From: Xanthocytophaga agilis
GTDB taxonomy: Bacteria; Bacteroidota; Bacteroidia; Cytophagales; 172606-1
Assembly: GCF_030068605.1 (NCBI RefSeq)
Contig: NZ_JASJOU010000011.1
Location: forward strand, 62,001 to 126,000
Direction: 5' to 3'
Length of the DNA: 64,000 bases
Part shown: one piece after another, positions 54,434 to 62,283 of the stretch
Position numbering within the stretch: the first letter of the stretch is position 1
Layout: every line of letters begins with the position of its first letter
Made by a program: the position numbers and the translations under genes
The notes under the pieces: model-generated
What the model saw: only the letters and a program-made list of their open reading frames with translations
The model's database searches: none
What the model was told of the DNA's origin: nothing

Positions 54434-57217
54434 CTATCCCCTCCGTATCCGCATCATACCGCGCCCTCCGGCTGTAGGGTTGAAGGCCTTGTTTAAAGAG
54501 TACGTAAAGCTTAGCATAAAATATCTACCTAGCGAACTAATGCGTTCCTGTTCCAGATAGTTAACCGAAGATCGTTGATTTACGCCCAATGAACGATCCA
54601 GCAGGTTTATACAGGAGATTTTTAGTTCACCCCGTTTGTTCTTCAAAAATAATCGGGAAAGTGATACATTCCATACAGGGACCTGCTGATTAAAGGCATT
54701 GGTTAAACTATGATATATATAATAGTTCAATGTTGTATTCAGCTGAAAGTTCTTTAACAAGGTCGCATTAGCCTCAGCAGTGTAGGTTTCATTCAGGAAA
54801 GCCTGATTTTGGTCTTTGTTAAATTCATACTTAGTCTGCTGGTAGCTCACATTGGCACCCAGAGAAAGATCAAAGATTTCTTTAAAACGGTAGTCATAAA
54901 AAATATTCCCACCCTGTGTATACTGTTCTACTCCACTTTGCTGGTCATTCAACACATTCACGCCTTTGTTGTATGTCATGGAAGTACCGAGATTGATCCT
55001 GCTATTGATGGGTTTAATTCTAAAGCCAAAAGAAGCATCAGCCATTGCACTTAGGTACTCCTTTGTGTTCACAGGCATCACTGTTCTTACCAGATTTGCA
55101 TCAATGCTCTGGGCATAGACAATCTTATTGGTTGTATAAACAATATTTGCCATTGAGAAAAAGCTGGAAAAGTTAGCCGGGTTAAAGGCTATATAGTTTG
55201 CCCGCCAGCGATGCGAATACTCCGGACGTAATCTCGGATTACCCATAGAAATATTAAGCGGATCAGAATTATCAATGACAGGTTGTAACTGAGTAAGAGA
55301 AGGTTCCTGTACATCGGTTTCATACCCAAAAGAAAGATGACGACTTGTCGAAAAATCATAATTCAGACGGGCTACTGGTAACAGATTCTGGAATGTACGA
55401 TTAATGGAAGTATCTCTGGAAAGCAACTGTCCATTGAGTACAGACTGTTGTCCGTTAAGTCCGATAGCGAAGCTGTATTTCTTCTGGTTTACCCGGAAGT
55501 TCATCCCGATACGATTGTACGTAAAATCACTTTTAAAATGATTACTCAGTAAAGTATTCAGTGCTTCGTTCTCATTTTCAATATCATATACCTTACGATT
55601 GACAGCATTTTGCTTTTTCTGATAGGTATAATTGACTTCCAGGTATTTGCGTCGGGCAATAGGTTCTGTATAGGAGAAGTTCACACCATAATTGGTTGTC
55701 TGGCTGGTCTGGTCATTAGTTTGATGGATAGAAAACAGCTGTGTAGTATCCCCATAGAATGTATTCTGCGCCTGCAAATCACCTGTACTATTGCTTCCGG
55801 TATGTAACAGGTTCAGATTGCCGGAGATAGTTCTTCCTTTCTTACGAAAGCGATGGCGCAATAACAGATTGGTATTCAGATTCAATGCATCTCCATTCCG
55901 ATAGTTGATACGGTTGCTTTCATTTTGCAGTGAATCCGATTCCTTAAAAGTCTGACTCTGGCTGTTTACACGACTGGTAGTCTGATTATAGCTTGCATAG
56001 GATGTCCATTTCAGCGAGTTTACAGAATCAAACTTGTGTTCAAGAGTCAGGTTCAGGCGGTGGTTGGTATTGTCATTATTCTGGTTGTTTTTCTGCAAGG
56101 ATGTAAAGGTTGAACCCGGATAAAAATTCTGGCGGGTAAGGCTCTGTTCGAAGGTGTGATTGAGCAGATTAAAGAAATAGCTTCCATTGAGTTCTGTCTT
56201 TTTAGAAGGTTGATTGTTGAAATTAATCCCACTGGCCCAGTTTTTCATAACCCCATAGACATTATTTCCAAACGAAAGAGGTACTCCATCCGTATTGTCA
56301 GAGTTTACCTCAATCCGTACTGTCCCTCCCGATGCCATTCGCTGAGCAGCTCCTGTAAAGTTGAGATAATCGTCCATGGAGAAGCCTTGCTGGTTTGTAT
56401 TGTTCCCCATTCCCAGAAACGAAAACTGAGCCTTCTTATCAAAATAATTATAGTTGGCCTTAGTTTCAAATCTCTGAGTAGTACCACCTCCAGCCATAAA
56501 GGTCCCAAAGTTGAGTTTTTTGTCCTTGTCTTTCAGTTCCAGGTTAATAGTCTTCTCCCGTTGTCCATCATCAATACCCGAAAAACTTGCCTGATCGGAT
56601 TTCTTATCATATACCTGCACTTTGTCTATAGCATCAGCTGGCAGGTTACGGGTAGCAATTTTAGGATCACGCCCAAAAAACTCCTTCCCATTGACAGTGA
56701 CCCGTTTCACTGTCTCACCCTGAGCTTTGACAGTTCCATCACTTTGCACTTCTATACCGGGCATTTTTTTAATCATGTCTTCCACTGTGCCATTGGGTTT
56801 GGTCTTAAACGACCCTGCATTGTACTCAATAGTATCTTTTTTGATAGTCACAGGTGTTCTCTCTCCTTTTATGGTCACTTCATCCAGTTCATTACTGACA
56901 GGTCGCATCCGGATTGACCCCAGATCCATGTCACTCGTACCATCCACTGCGATTTGCCGGATATAAGGCTTCAGACCAATAAATGTCACTTTGAAAAGAT
57001 AACTTCCGGCAGGTACACTTTTCAGTTCAAAACTCCCATTTTCTTCACTTCGTGTAAAGGATACCAGGGAAGAGTCTGTAGGCTGCATCAACATAATAGT
57101 GGCAAATTCGAGTGATTTGCCTGTGGTGTCTGAGATATTTCCTTTGACGGTGATTTTCTGAGCAAGAGCAGCCTGTGCCATCCAGCAAAGTATACCCATA
57201 CAAATAAGTTGTTTCAT
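54434..57217 (-). CDS. TonB-dependent receptor-like outer-membrane beta-barrel protein
   Basis: 927 residues. Signal peptide (CWMAQAALAQ), carboxypeptidase-D-like domain (about 22-105; GNISDTTGKSLEFATIML), plug (about 110-235; EDMIKKMPGIEVQSDGTVKA, VNGKEFFGRDPKIATRNLPA) and an outer-membrane barrel to the end, with an odd Gly/Arg/Met tail (AGGRGMMRIRRG). The type is the one paired with GLPGLI proteins in Bacteroidota; there is no SusD partner and no STN domain. Transport substrate unknown. The two-component system and GLPGLI gene nearby suggest joint regulation in response to an envelope signal. A -7 box TACTTTTG (57243-57250) lies 26 bp before the start. Confidence 0.92.
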   Translation of the reverse strand: MKQLICMGILCWMAQAALAQKITVKGNISDTTGKSLEFATIMLMQPTDSSLVSFTRSEENGSFELKSVPAGSYLFKVTFIGLKPYIRQIAVDGTSDMDLGSIRMRPVSNELDEVTIKGERTPVTIKKDTIEYNAGSFKTKPNGTVEDMIKKMPGIEVQSDGTVKAQGETVKRVTVNGKEFFGRDPKIATRNLPADAIDKVQVYDKKSDQASFSGIDDGQREKTINLELKDKDKKLNFGTFMAGGGTTQRFETKANYNYFDKKAQFSFLGMGNNTNQQGFSMDDYLNFTGAAQRMASGGTVRIEVNSDNTDGVPLSFGNNVYGVMKNWASGINFNNQPSKKTELNGSYFFNLLNHTFEQSLTRQNFYPGSTFTSLQKNNQNNDNTNHRLNLTLEHKFDSVNSLKWTSYASYNQTTSRVNSQSQTFKESDSLQNESNRINYRNGDALNLNTNLLLRHRFRKKGRTISGNLNLLHTGSNSTGDLQAQNTFYGDTTQLFSIHQTNDQTSQTTNYGVNFSYTEPIARRKYLEVNYTYQKKQNAVNRKVYDIENENEALNTLLSNHFKSDFTYNRIGMNFRVNQKKYSFAIGLNGQQSVLNGQLLSRDTSINRTFQNLLPVARLNYDFSTSRHLSFGYETDVQEPSLTQLQPVIDNSDPLNISMGNPRLRPEYSHRWRANYIAFNPANFSSFFSMANIVYTTNKIVYAQSIDANLVRTVMPVNTKEYLSAMADASFGFRIKPINSRINLGTSMTYNKGVNVLNDQQSGVEQYTQGGNIFYDYRFKEIFDLSLGANVSYQQTKYEFNKDQNQAFLNETYTAEANATLLKNFQLNTTLNYYIYHSLTNAFNQQVPVWNVSLSRLFLKNKRGELKISCINLLDRSLGVNQRSSVNYLEQERISSLGRYFMLSFTYSLNKAFNPTAGGRGMMRIRRG

Positions 57218-57242
57218 AGTTTGAAAGCGTTTTGTGTGCTTT

Positions 57243-57250
57243 CAAAAGTA
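57243..57250 (-). promoter_or_regulatory. -7 box of the outer-membrane protein gene
   Basis: TACTTTTG on the minus strand, a perfect TAnnTTTG, 26 bp before the ATG. No -33 motif at the usual spacing. Confidence 0.45.
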
Positions 57251-57405
57251 GGATACTGGTTACAAGAGATAGGTTAATGGATATGGAAATAATGTTAATC
57301 AAGGTTAATGAAATGAATAGTAACGTTTTTGGTAAAAGAGCACACAATATAATGGCTGATCTTACCAGATATCTTTATGTGTCCAACAAATTCAAAATGC
57401 TTCAA

Positions 57406-57732
57406 TTAACTCATTATATGGCCTTTAACAAGCACTATTTTTTCCACCGATTCCTGAAATAGAGGAGTATATTGCTGGCGTTCCGGATCTTGGCGATAGT
57501 TATCAAAGTCAGTATCGGAAGCAAAAGATACTAGATGTATTTCATAAGGTACATCCTCTTTAGGTTGTATGTAAGCCGTTTGCTCAGGCCTGATACGATA
57601 ATGCAACATGCCATTATATTTAGGGAGTATTGGTAAAACAGCAGCTTCATACTCAAGAAATACATTTTCTTTCCCACCCTTAACAAAAAGTAGCAGAGTT
57701 ATATATAGACGTTCGGATGTATTTGGTTCCAT
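57406..57732 (-). CDS. DUF1330-like dimeric alpha-beta barrel protein
   Basis: 108 residues. The pattern LYITLLLFVKGGKENVFLEY, AAVLPILPKYNGMLHYRIR, YEIHLVSFASDTDFDNYRQD matches the ferredoxin-like DUF1330 family, which forms dimeric barrels. The function of the family is unclear. No signal peptide. Single gene; a candidate promoter box (57780-57787) overlaps the terminator of the upstream gene. Confidence 0.75.
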   Translation of the reverse strand: MEPNTSERLYITLLLFVKGGKENVFLEYEAAVLPILPKYNGMLHYRIRPEQTAYIQPKEDVPYEIHLVSFASDTDFDNYRQDPERQQYTPLFQESVEKIVLVKGHIMS

Positions 57733-57775
57733 TTCTATGAGATAGAAGTATCAAAGAATTTATTTTTCTCAAGAT

Positions 57776-57826
57776 AAAACAAAAGTACCTTATCGTATGG
57801 TCATGTAACCATATGATAAGGTACTT
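57776..57826 (-). terminator. Terminator of Calx-beta lipoprotein gene, overlapping a promoter box
   Basis: Near-perfect stem, AAGTACCTTATCGTATGGT (57783-57801) against 57808-57826, with one mismatch. The minus strand goes on as TTGTTTTATC. The same bases give TACTTTTG (57780-57787), a perfect -7 box for the next gene. Confidence 0.7.
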
Positions 57827-57845
57827 CTATTCAAAGTGCATATAA

Positions 57846-58715
57846 TTACTTCGCTACTTTAGCAAATGGAGTCTTATTATAGACAGCTTTACTCAGTTTC
57901 ACTTTGCCTGTTTTATCGGTTCTGCTGATAGTGCTGCCAGATTTGGTAAAAGGCCCATACACATAGAAGTATCCTACATCAGCAGTTGTAAATGATTCGG
58001 AGAAGGCAGTTGTATTGCTAAAGTCAAAACCATTTACAATACAGGTATAGGTTACAGATCTTGATCCTGACTCATATATAGGCGCCAGATAATACTCACC
58101 ATCGGCTGCGGAAGAAGGAAGTTTTACACTTTCAAAACCAGTTGTATATTCACTTAAATCATATACGTCATATGAATCAATGCTATTGTTTGCAATAACG
58201 ACATTATTTAAAATCGCAAAGTCCAGATTTACAAGAGTGCCGGCATCCCATAGTAAATCTGCCTGGAATGAATCATCTGGGGCACTATTATTATCCTGAA
58301 TAGTAATTGTACTGGTAAGAGAGGCAGATGCACTTCCCAGTGTACCTGAAGAACTTACTGATATAAGTGTCAATTCAATTGTTTTATCATCCTCAATGGC
58401 TTCATCATCTATTATTTGCAAACTAATTGTTGCTGAGGTACTACCTTTGGCAATAGTCAATGTGGAATCTGTGGTCGTATTTAAAATGTAATCTCCATTT
58501 TTTACAGCAGTACCACCAATAGAAAAAGCTAGGGTCAAATCTTGTGTAGCGGCTGAGCCCAAAGATAGGGTTACAGATATGGTTCCTGCACTTTCGTCAA
58601 CAGTTTTAGTTGTTTCTGAGAACTGCACGCTAGTTAGAGTAGAATCCGACTTGGAACAAGCCAAAGACATAAATAGTACTCCTCCGAATAGAAGTACTCT
58701 GGAAAATAAGTTCAT
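57846..58715 (-). CDS. Calx-beta domain lipoprotein
   Basis: 289 residues; lipobox MSLAC, Cys20. Residues about 30-142 are a Calx-beta domain (VDESAGTISVTLSLGSAA, GDYILNTTT, DDEAIEDDKTIELTLI), whose acidic loops bind calcium in known members. The C-terminal 145 residues are beta-rich (VNLDFAILNNVVIAN, GEYYLAPIYESGSRSVTYTC) and of no recognised family. Likely surface or periplasmic. Function unknown. Confidence 0.85.
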   Translation of the reverse strand: MNLFSRVLLFGGVLFMSLACSKSDSTLTSVQFSETTKTVDESAGTISVTLSLGSAATQDLTLAFSIGGTAVKNGDYILNTTTDSTLTIAKGSTSATISLQIIDDEAIEDDKTIELTLISVSSSGTLGSASASLTSTITIQDNNSAPDDSFQADLLWDAGTLVNLDFAILNNVVIANNSIDSYDVYDLSEYTTGFESVKLPSSAADGEYYLAPIYESGSRSVTYTCIVNGFDFSNTTAFSESFTTADVGYFYVYGPFTKSGSTISRTDKTGKVKLSKAVYNKTPFAKVAK

Positions 58716-58936
58716 AAGAAGTTAGCTTTAAAAGGTGTACGTATATAGGTTACTCACTTCAAATGAACGAAAATTATGAAGGATCAAGGGGTGGAATAGA
58801 CCAAACCGGGAATTTCAGCTATTAAAAAGAGGGGTTTTGCTACAAGTGCTTATTCTATAAATATATGTAACAACAAAGGTTATACGAATGGGTTTTATTT
58901 TTTCATGGAAATATATCTTCGGATTGCATACATATT

Positions 58937-58970
58937 AATACAGGCTTACAATTATTTGCAAGCCTGTATT
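58937..58970 (-). terminator. Hairpin after RNase Z-like gene
   Basis: Perfect 11-bp stem AATACAGGCTT/AAGCCTGTATT with a 12-nt loop, 25 bp after the stop at 58996. The following T-run is weak. Confidence 0.55.
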
Positions 58971-58995
58971 AAATTACTATATACTGGTTACGTTA

Positions 58996-59727
58996 TTAGT
59001 TAATCTCAACCTTCATTCCGTCTTCCAGACAAAGTAACTGCAAGGAGGCTTTTTGTGTCAGCATACTTTCGCCCAGATGTGTTAATACAATTTTATGGGC
59101 ATTTAATCGTGGTAACTGTGGTACCAATTGATGGTAACTAATGTGTGCAGGGCCTTCTTTATCGAAATAATTACATTCACAGATAAATAAATCAGCATTA
59201 TCTGATACAGGCAACAAAGCATCTGTCCATTCCGTGTCTCCTGAAAAACTAACTACCTTATTATCCCATTGCAAACGTACAGCATGAGGCAATGAGTCTG
59301 GAGAGTGTATCACAGGTGTAGCAATTAAGGTAAAGTGTTCTGTTACAATATCCCCTCCAAATTCTTTGTATATGATGAAAAAAGTAGAGGCGATCTGCTG
59401 GAAAATGCCCGAATAAAGACACTCTGTTAGCTGAGCAATACGTTGTTTGCCTCCCGGCGGACTAATAATAGTCAAGGGTTTGGTACGTTTATTAACCAGA
59501 GCATCCAGGAGGATAAAAGGCACTCCGCCAAAATGATCTCCATGAAAATGTGTCAGAATAATATAATCAATTTCGGTTGAAAGCACTCCCTCCCGGCGCA
59601 TGCCTACCAGAGAGGTTGCTCCACAATCCAGCAACACCTGTACATGGTTGTGTTGCAAATGAAAACACGTATTTAGTTGTCCCCCACTGGCAAAAGCATC
59701 TCCACATCCCAATACAGTCAGAATCAT
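58996..59727 (-). CDS. Metallo-beta-lactamase-fold hydrolase, RNase Z-like
   Basis: 243 residues from ATG 59727; the open frame reaches 59823 but that would cross the promoter boxes, and MILTVLGCGDAF is the usual family start. Metal ligands: THFHGDHFGG (His, His, Asp, His), SFSGDTEWTD (Asp) and VLTHLGE (His). The layout matches ribonuclease Z and related phosphodiesterases (ElaC type), though short bacterial relatives often have other roles. Cytoplasmic. Divergent from the YjjG-like gene. Confidence 0.88.
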   Translation of the reverse strand: MILTVLGCGDAFASGGQLNTCFHLQHNHVQVLLDCGATSLVGMRREGVLSTEIDYIILTHFHGDHFGGVPFILLDALVNKRTKPLTIISPPGGKQRIAQLTECLYSGIFQQIASTFFIIYKEFGGDIVTEHFTLIATPVIHSPDSLPHAVRLQWDNKVVSFSGDTEWTDALLPVSDNADLFICECNYFDKEGPAHISYHQLVPQLPRLNAHKIVLTHLGESMLTQKASLQLLCLEDGMKVEIN

Positions 59728-59755
59728 AGATATAAGGTTAGTTTTATGGATACTA

Positions 59756-59791
59756 CAAAAGTAGCCAATACCTGCTTTTTTCCTACCTTTG
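59756..59791. promoter_or_regulatory. Divergent -7 boxes for RNase Z-like and YjjG-like genes
   Basis: Minus strand TACTTTTG (59756-59763), 28 bp before the hydrolase ATG; plus strand TACCTTTG (59784-59791), 104 bp before the phosphatase ATG. Both are perfect TAnnTTTG. Confidence 0.5.
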
Positions 59792-59895
59792 TATCTGGAG
59801 AACAACAGTATTTCGTTTATCATGAGTTATGTGTGGAAAATCCAGACACAACTCATGTGGTACATCAGCATTCTCTCTCAAACTATTAACCAGTT

Positions 59896-60588
59896 ATGCG
59901 CTATAAACATCTTTTCTTTGACCTGGATGATACATTGTGGGATTCTAAGCGCAACTCTACGGAAGCATTGCATGAGATCTTTATTCAGCATGCCTTGCAA
60001 TCGGCCTTAGGAATTACAGAAGATGCATTCATTGAACAATTTCATCAGGTAAATTATGCACTCTGGGATCAGTACAGTGCCGGAGAAATAAATCAGCAAC
60101 AACTTCGGCAAAGACGCTTTCCGCTAGTATTTGAAGGACTTGGTATTACTCAGTTGCCTGATACAGAAGCTATGCAAACAGATTATCTGGCTATTTGTCC
60201 CCGCAAGCCACATCTTATGCCGTATACAAAAGATCTACTGAATCATCTGAAAGGCAGATATGAATTGCATATCATCACCAACGGTTTCATGGATGTTCAA
60301 TCGATAAAGATGGAATGTTCTGGCATTTCTCATTATTTTGAAGAAGTAGTAACCGCCGAACGGGCAGGCTGCCAAAAGCCTAATCGTCAGATCTTTGACT
60401 TTGCCCGTCAGTTGGTGAATGCCAATGATCCCGATTGCCTGATGATTGGAGATAATTTACTGGCGGATGTAGGAGGAGCCAAAAATGCAGAGATGGACCA
60501 TGTATTTTATAATCATGGCCGGGTGTCACATCAATATTCCCCAACCTATGAAGTACACTGCCATCAGGATCTGATGCAACTATTGTAA
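59896..60588 (+). CDS. yjjG: YjjG-type HAD nucleotidase
   Basis: 230 residues. HAD motifs: FFDLDDTLWD (nucleophile Asp9, acid Asp11), IITNGF (motif II), QKPNRQIF (motif III Lys) and MIGDNLLADVGGA (motif IV). The order and length match the YjjG noncanonical pyrimidine nucleotidase subfamily, which removes phosphate from aberrant nucleotides such as 5-substituted dUMP. Convergent with efp, with a shared terminator. Confidence 0.9.
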   Translation: MRYKHLFFDLDDTLWDSKRNSTEALHEIFIQHALQSALGITEDAFIEQFHQVNYALWDQYSAGEINQQQLRQRRFPLVFEGLGITQLPDTEAMQTDYLAICPRKPHLMPYTKDLLNHLKGRYELHIITNGFMDVQSIKMECSGISHYFEEVVTAERAGCQKPNRQIFDFARQLVNANDPDCLMIGDNLLADVGGAKNAEMDHVFYNHGRVSHQYSPTYEVHCHQDLMQLL

Positions 60589-60591
60589 AAC

Positions 60592-60630
60592 GAAAGAGCA
60601 GCCTGAATATGATCTCTAGGCTGCTCTTTT
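60592..60630. terminator. Two-way terminator between yjjG-like gene and efp
   Basis: A 12-bp perfect stem AAAGAGCAGCCT/AGGCTGCTCTTT with a 13-nt loop. Plus strand leads into TTTTC, minus strand into CGTTTTAC. Confidence 0.85.
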
Positions 60631-60648
60631 CAATGCTATAGAAGTTGA

Positions 60649-61209
60649 TTACTTTACACGTGACATATATTCACGTGTCCGAGTGTCAACTTTGATTTTA
60701 TCACCAATGTTTACAAACAAAGGCACAGATACGATAGCACCTGTTTCAATGGTAGCAGGCTTCAGTGTTTTGGTAGCTGTATCCCCTTGAATACCTGGTT
60801 CGGTATAGGTTACTTCTACTTCAATGCTGGTCGGTAATTCTACAGATACAGGTGTATCAGCATCCATACTGATTTTTACCACCATACTCTCTTTTAATAA
60901 ATCTGCATTGTCACCTACGGTAGCTTCAGGAACGTAAATCTGATCGTATGTTTCGTTATCCATAAATACCAGATTTTCACCATCACGATATAGATATTGA
61001 TAATCACGGGTTTCTACACGAACAATTTCGCACTCCTCACTTGGGCGGAAACGGTTTTCAACTAGTTTTCCAGTACGCACATTCCGCATTTTTACCTGAT
61101 AAAAAGCCCGCAGGTTGCCCGGTGTACGGTGTTCATATTCTACCACCTGCACTAACTCATTATTATAACGGATAAATGTACCTCTGGAAATATCAGATAT
61201 TTGTGCCAT
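60649..61209 (-). CDS. efp: Elongation factor P with Asn at the tip-loop position
   Basis: 186 residues; the three-domain EF-P fold is complete (KOW-like N-terminal domain, OB domain about 66-126, C-terminal OB about 130-186 with TYTEPGIQGDTATKTLKPA and VPLFVNIGDKIKVDTR). EF-P eases ribosome stalling at proline runs. The domain I tip reads RTPGNLRAFYQ, so the residue in the place of the E. coli modified Lys34 (PGKGQAF) is Asn32. EpmA-type lysylation and EarP-type rhamnosylation therefore cannot occur there. A perfect -7 box TACCTTTG (61244-61251) lies 34 bp upstream. Confidence 0.97.
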   Translation of the reverse strand: MAQISDISRGTFIRYNNELVQVVEYEHRTPGNLRAFYQVKMRNVRTGKLVENRFRPSEECEIVRVETRDYQYLYRDGENLVFMDNETYDQIYVPEATVGDNADLLKESMVVKISMDADTPVSVELPTSIEVEVTYTEPGIQGDTATKTLKPATIETGAIVSVPLFVNIGDKIKVDTRTREYMSRVK

Positions 61210-61243
61210 ATAATAGGTTTTGAATAGATAATAACTTTTGCCG

Positions 61244-61271
61244 CAAAGGTAAGAAAAAAACGATAGACAAA
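61244..61271 (-). promoter_or_regulatory. efp promoter
   Basis: Minus strand TTTG (61268-61271), 16 bp, then TACCTTTG (61244-61251): both elements of the Bacteroidota housekeeping promoter, leader about 28-30 nt. Confidence 0.65.
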
Positions 61272-61333
61272 AGATTCCTGACAGAATACGTTGTTTGCAA
61301 AGGAATTGTTGCCAGACAGCAGACGCATAATTC

Positions 61334-62092
61334 TTACTTTTCGCCTAATATCCGGAAGCGTTTGAATGTCATCCGACGTTTGGTCTGGTATTTCTCCAAT
61401 GCATGTTTTTGAATGTGAGCAACCGCTTCTTCTACAGAATCTGTAAACAGCATCAGGTTTAGATCAGCAGCATCAATCATATGGGAAGCCAGCATAGTTT
61501 CCATCATCTGGTGTACAGGTTGCCAGTAATCCTTTCCCATCACCACAACAGGAAAATCCAGAATTTTTCGGGTCTGAATCAACGTCAAGGCTTCAAAAAA
61601 CTCATCCATAGTACCAATACCTCCCGGCATAATTACAAATGCCTGAGAATATTTAAACATTAACACCTTACGTACAAAGAAATATCTACACTCAAACCAT
61701 CGGTCCAGGTACGGATTGGGTTGTTGCTCTTTAGGTAAAATGATATTACAGCCAATAGAAAAACCACCTACATCTTTAGCACCCCGGTTTGCTGCCTGCA
61801 TAATACCGGGTCCACCACCTGTCATTATGGTAAATCCCAGCTTGCTGACCTCAGCTCCCATCCGACGTGCCAGAGCATAATAAGGTGATCCCTCAGCTAC
61901 ACGTGCCGAACCAAAAACAGCCACACAAGGCCCAACAAAATGCAGGACTCGAAAACCCCGGATAAATTCCAGCAGAACTTTAAATGAGAAGATCAACTCT
62001 TCCCATCGGGAACGGGGACCTTCCAGAAATATTTTTTCTTCTTTTACAGGAGTAGGATTACTAACAGGCGGCTTGCTTGTAGCTTCAGACAT
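61334..62092 (-). CDS. LOG family (TIGR00730-type) Rossmann-fold protein
   Basis: 252 residues. The LOG signature is present: GGGPGIMQAANRGAKDVGG and PGGIGTMDEFFE, the latter giving the catalytic Glu; VFGSARV opens the fold. LOG proteins cleave ribose-5-phosphate from adenine nucleotides such as AMP or cytokinin nucleotides. The N-terminal 35 residues (SEATSKPPVSNPTPVKEEK) are a disordered extension. The C-terminal tail is basic. Confidence 0.92.
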   Translation of the reverse strand: MSEATSKPPVSNPTPVKEEKIFLEGPRSRWEELIFSFKVLLEFIRGFRVLHFVGPCVAVFGSARVAEGSPYYALARRMGAEVSKLGFTIMTGGGPGIMQAANRGAKDVGGFSIGCNIILPKEQQPNPYLDRWFECRYFFVRKVLMFKYSQAFVIMPGGIGTMDEFFEALTLIQTRKILDFPVVVMGKDYWQPVHQMMETMLASHMIDAADLNLMLFTDSVEEAVAHIQKHALEKYQTKRRMTFKRFRILGEK

Positions 62093-62271
62093 AATTCAGG
62101 TTATATTTTTAAGACAGTAGTTGAGATTTTCCAGACAGGTATTATCGCCTTACAGATCCACTCACATACTTTCGGGATGCAAGCTTACAGATTCCTCTCT
62201 TATAAGTAAAATAAAAGTATAGGCAGATATACTGATTTCTATCAGTGTTTTTTTCAACTTCAATAATACTG

Positions 62272-62279
62272 TACCTTTG
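62272..62279 (+). promoter_or_regulatory. -7 box directly before helicase start codon
   Basis: TACCTTTG (62272-62279), a perfect TAnnTTTG, ends four bases before the ATG at 62284, so transcription would begin at or next to the start codon. Confidence 0.5.
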
Positions 62280-62283
62280 CAGT

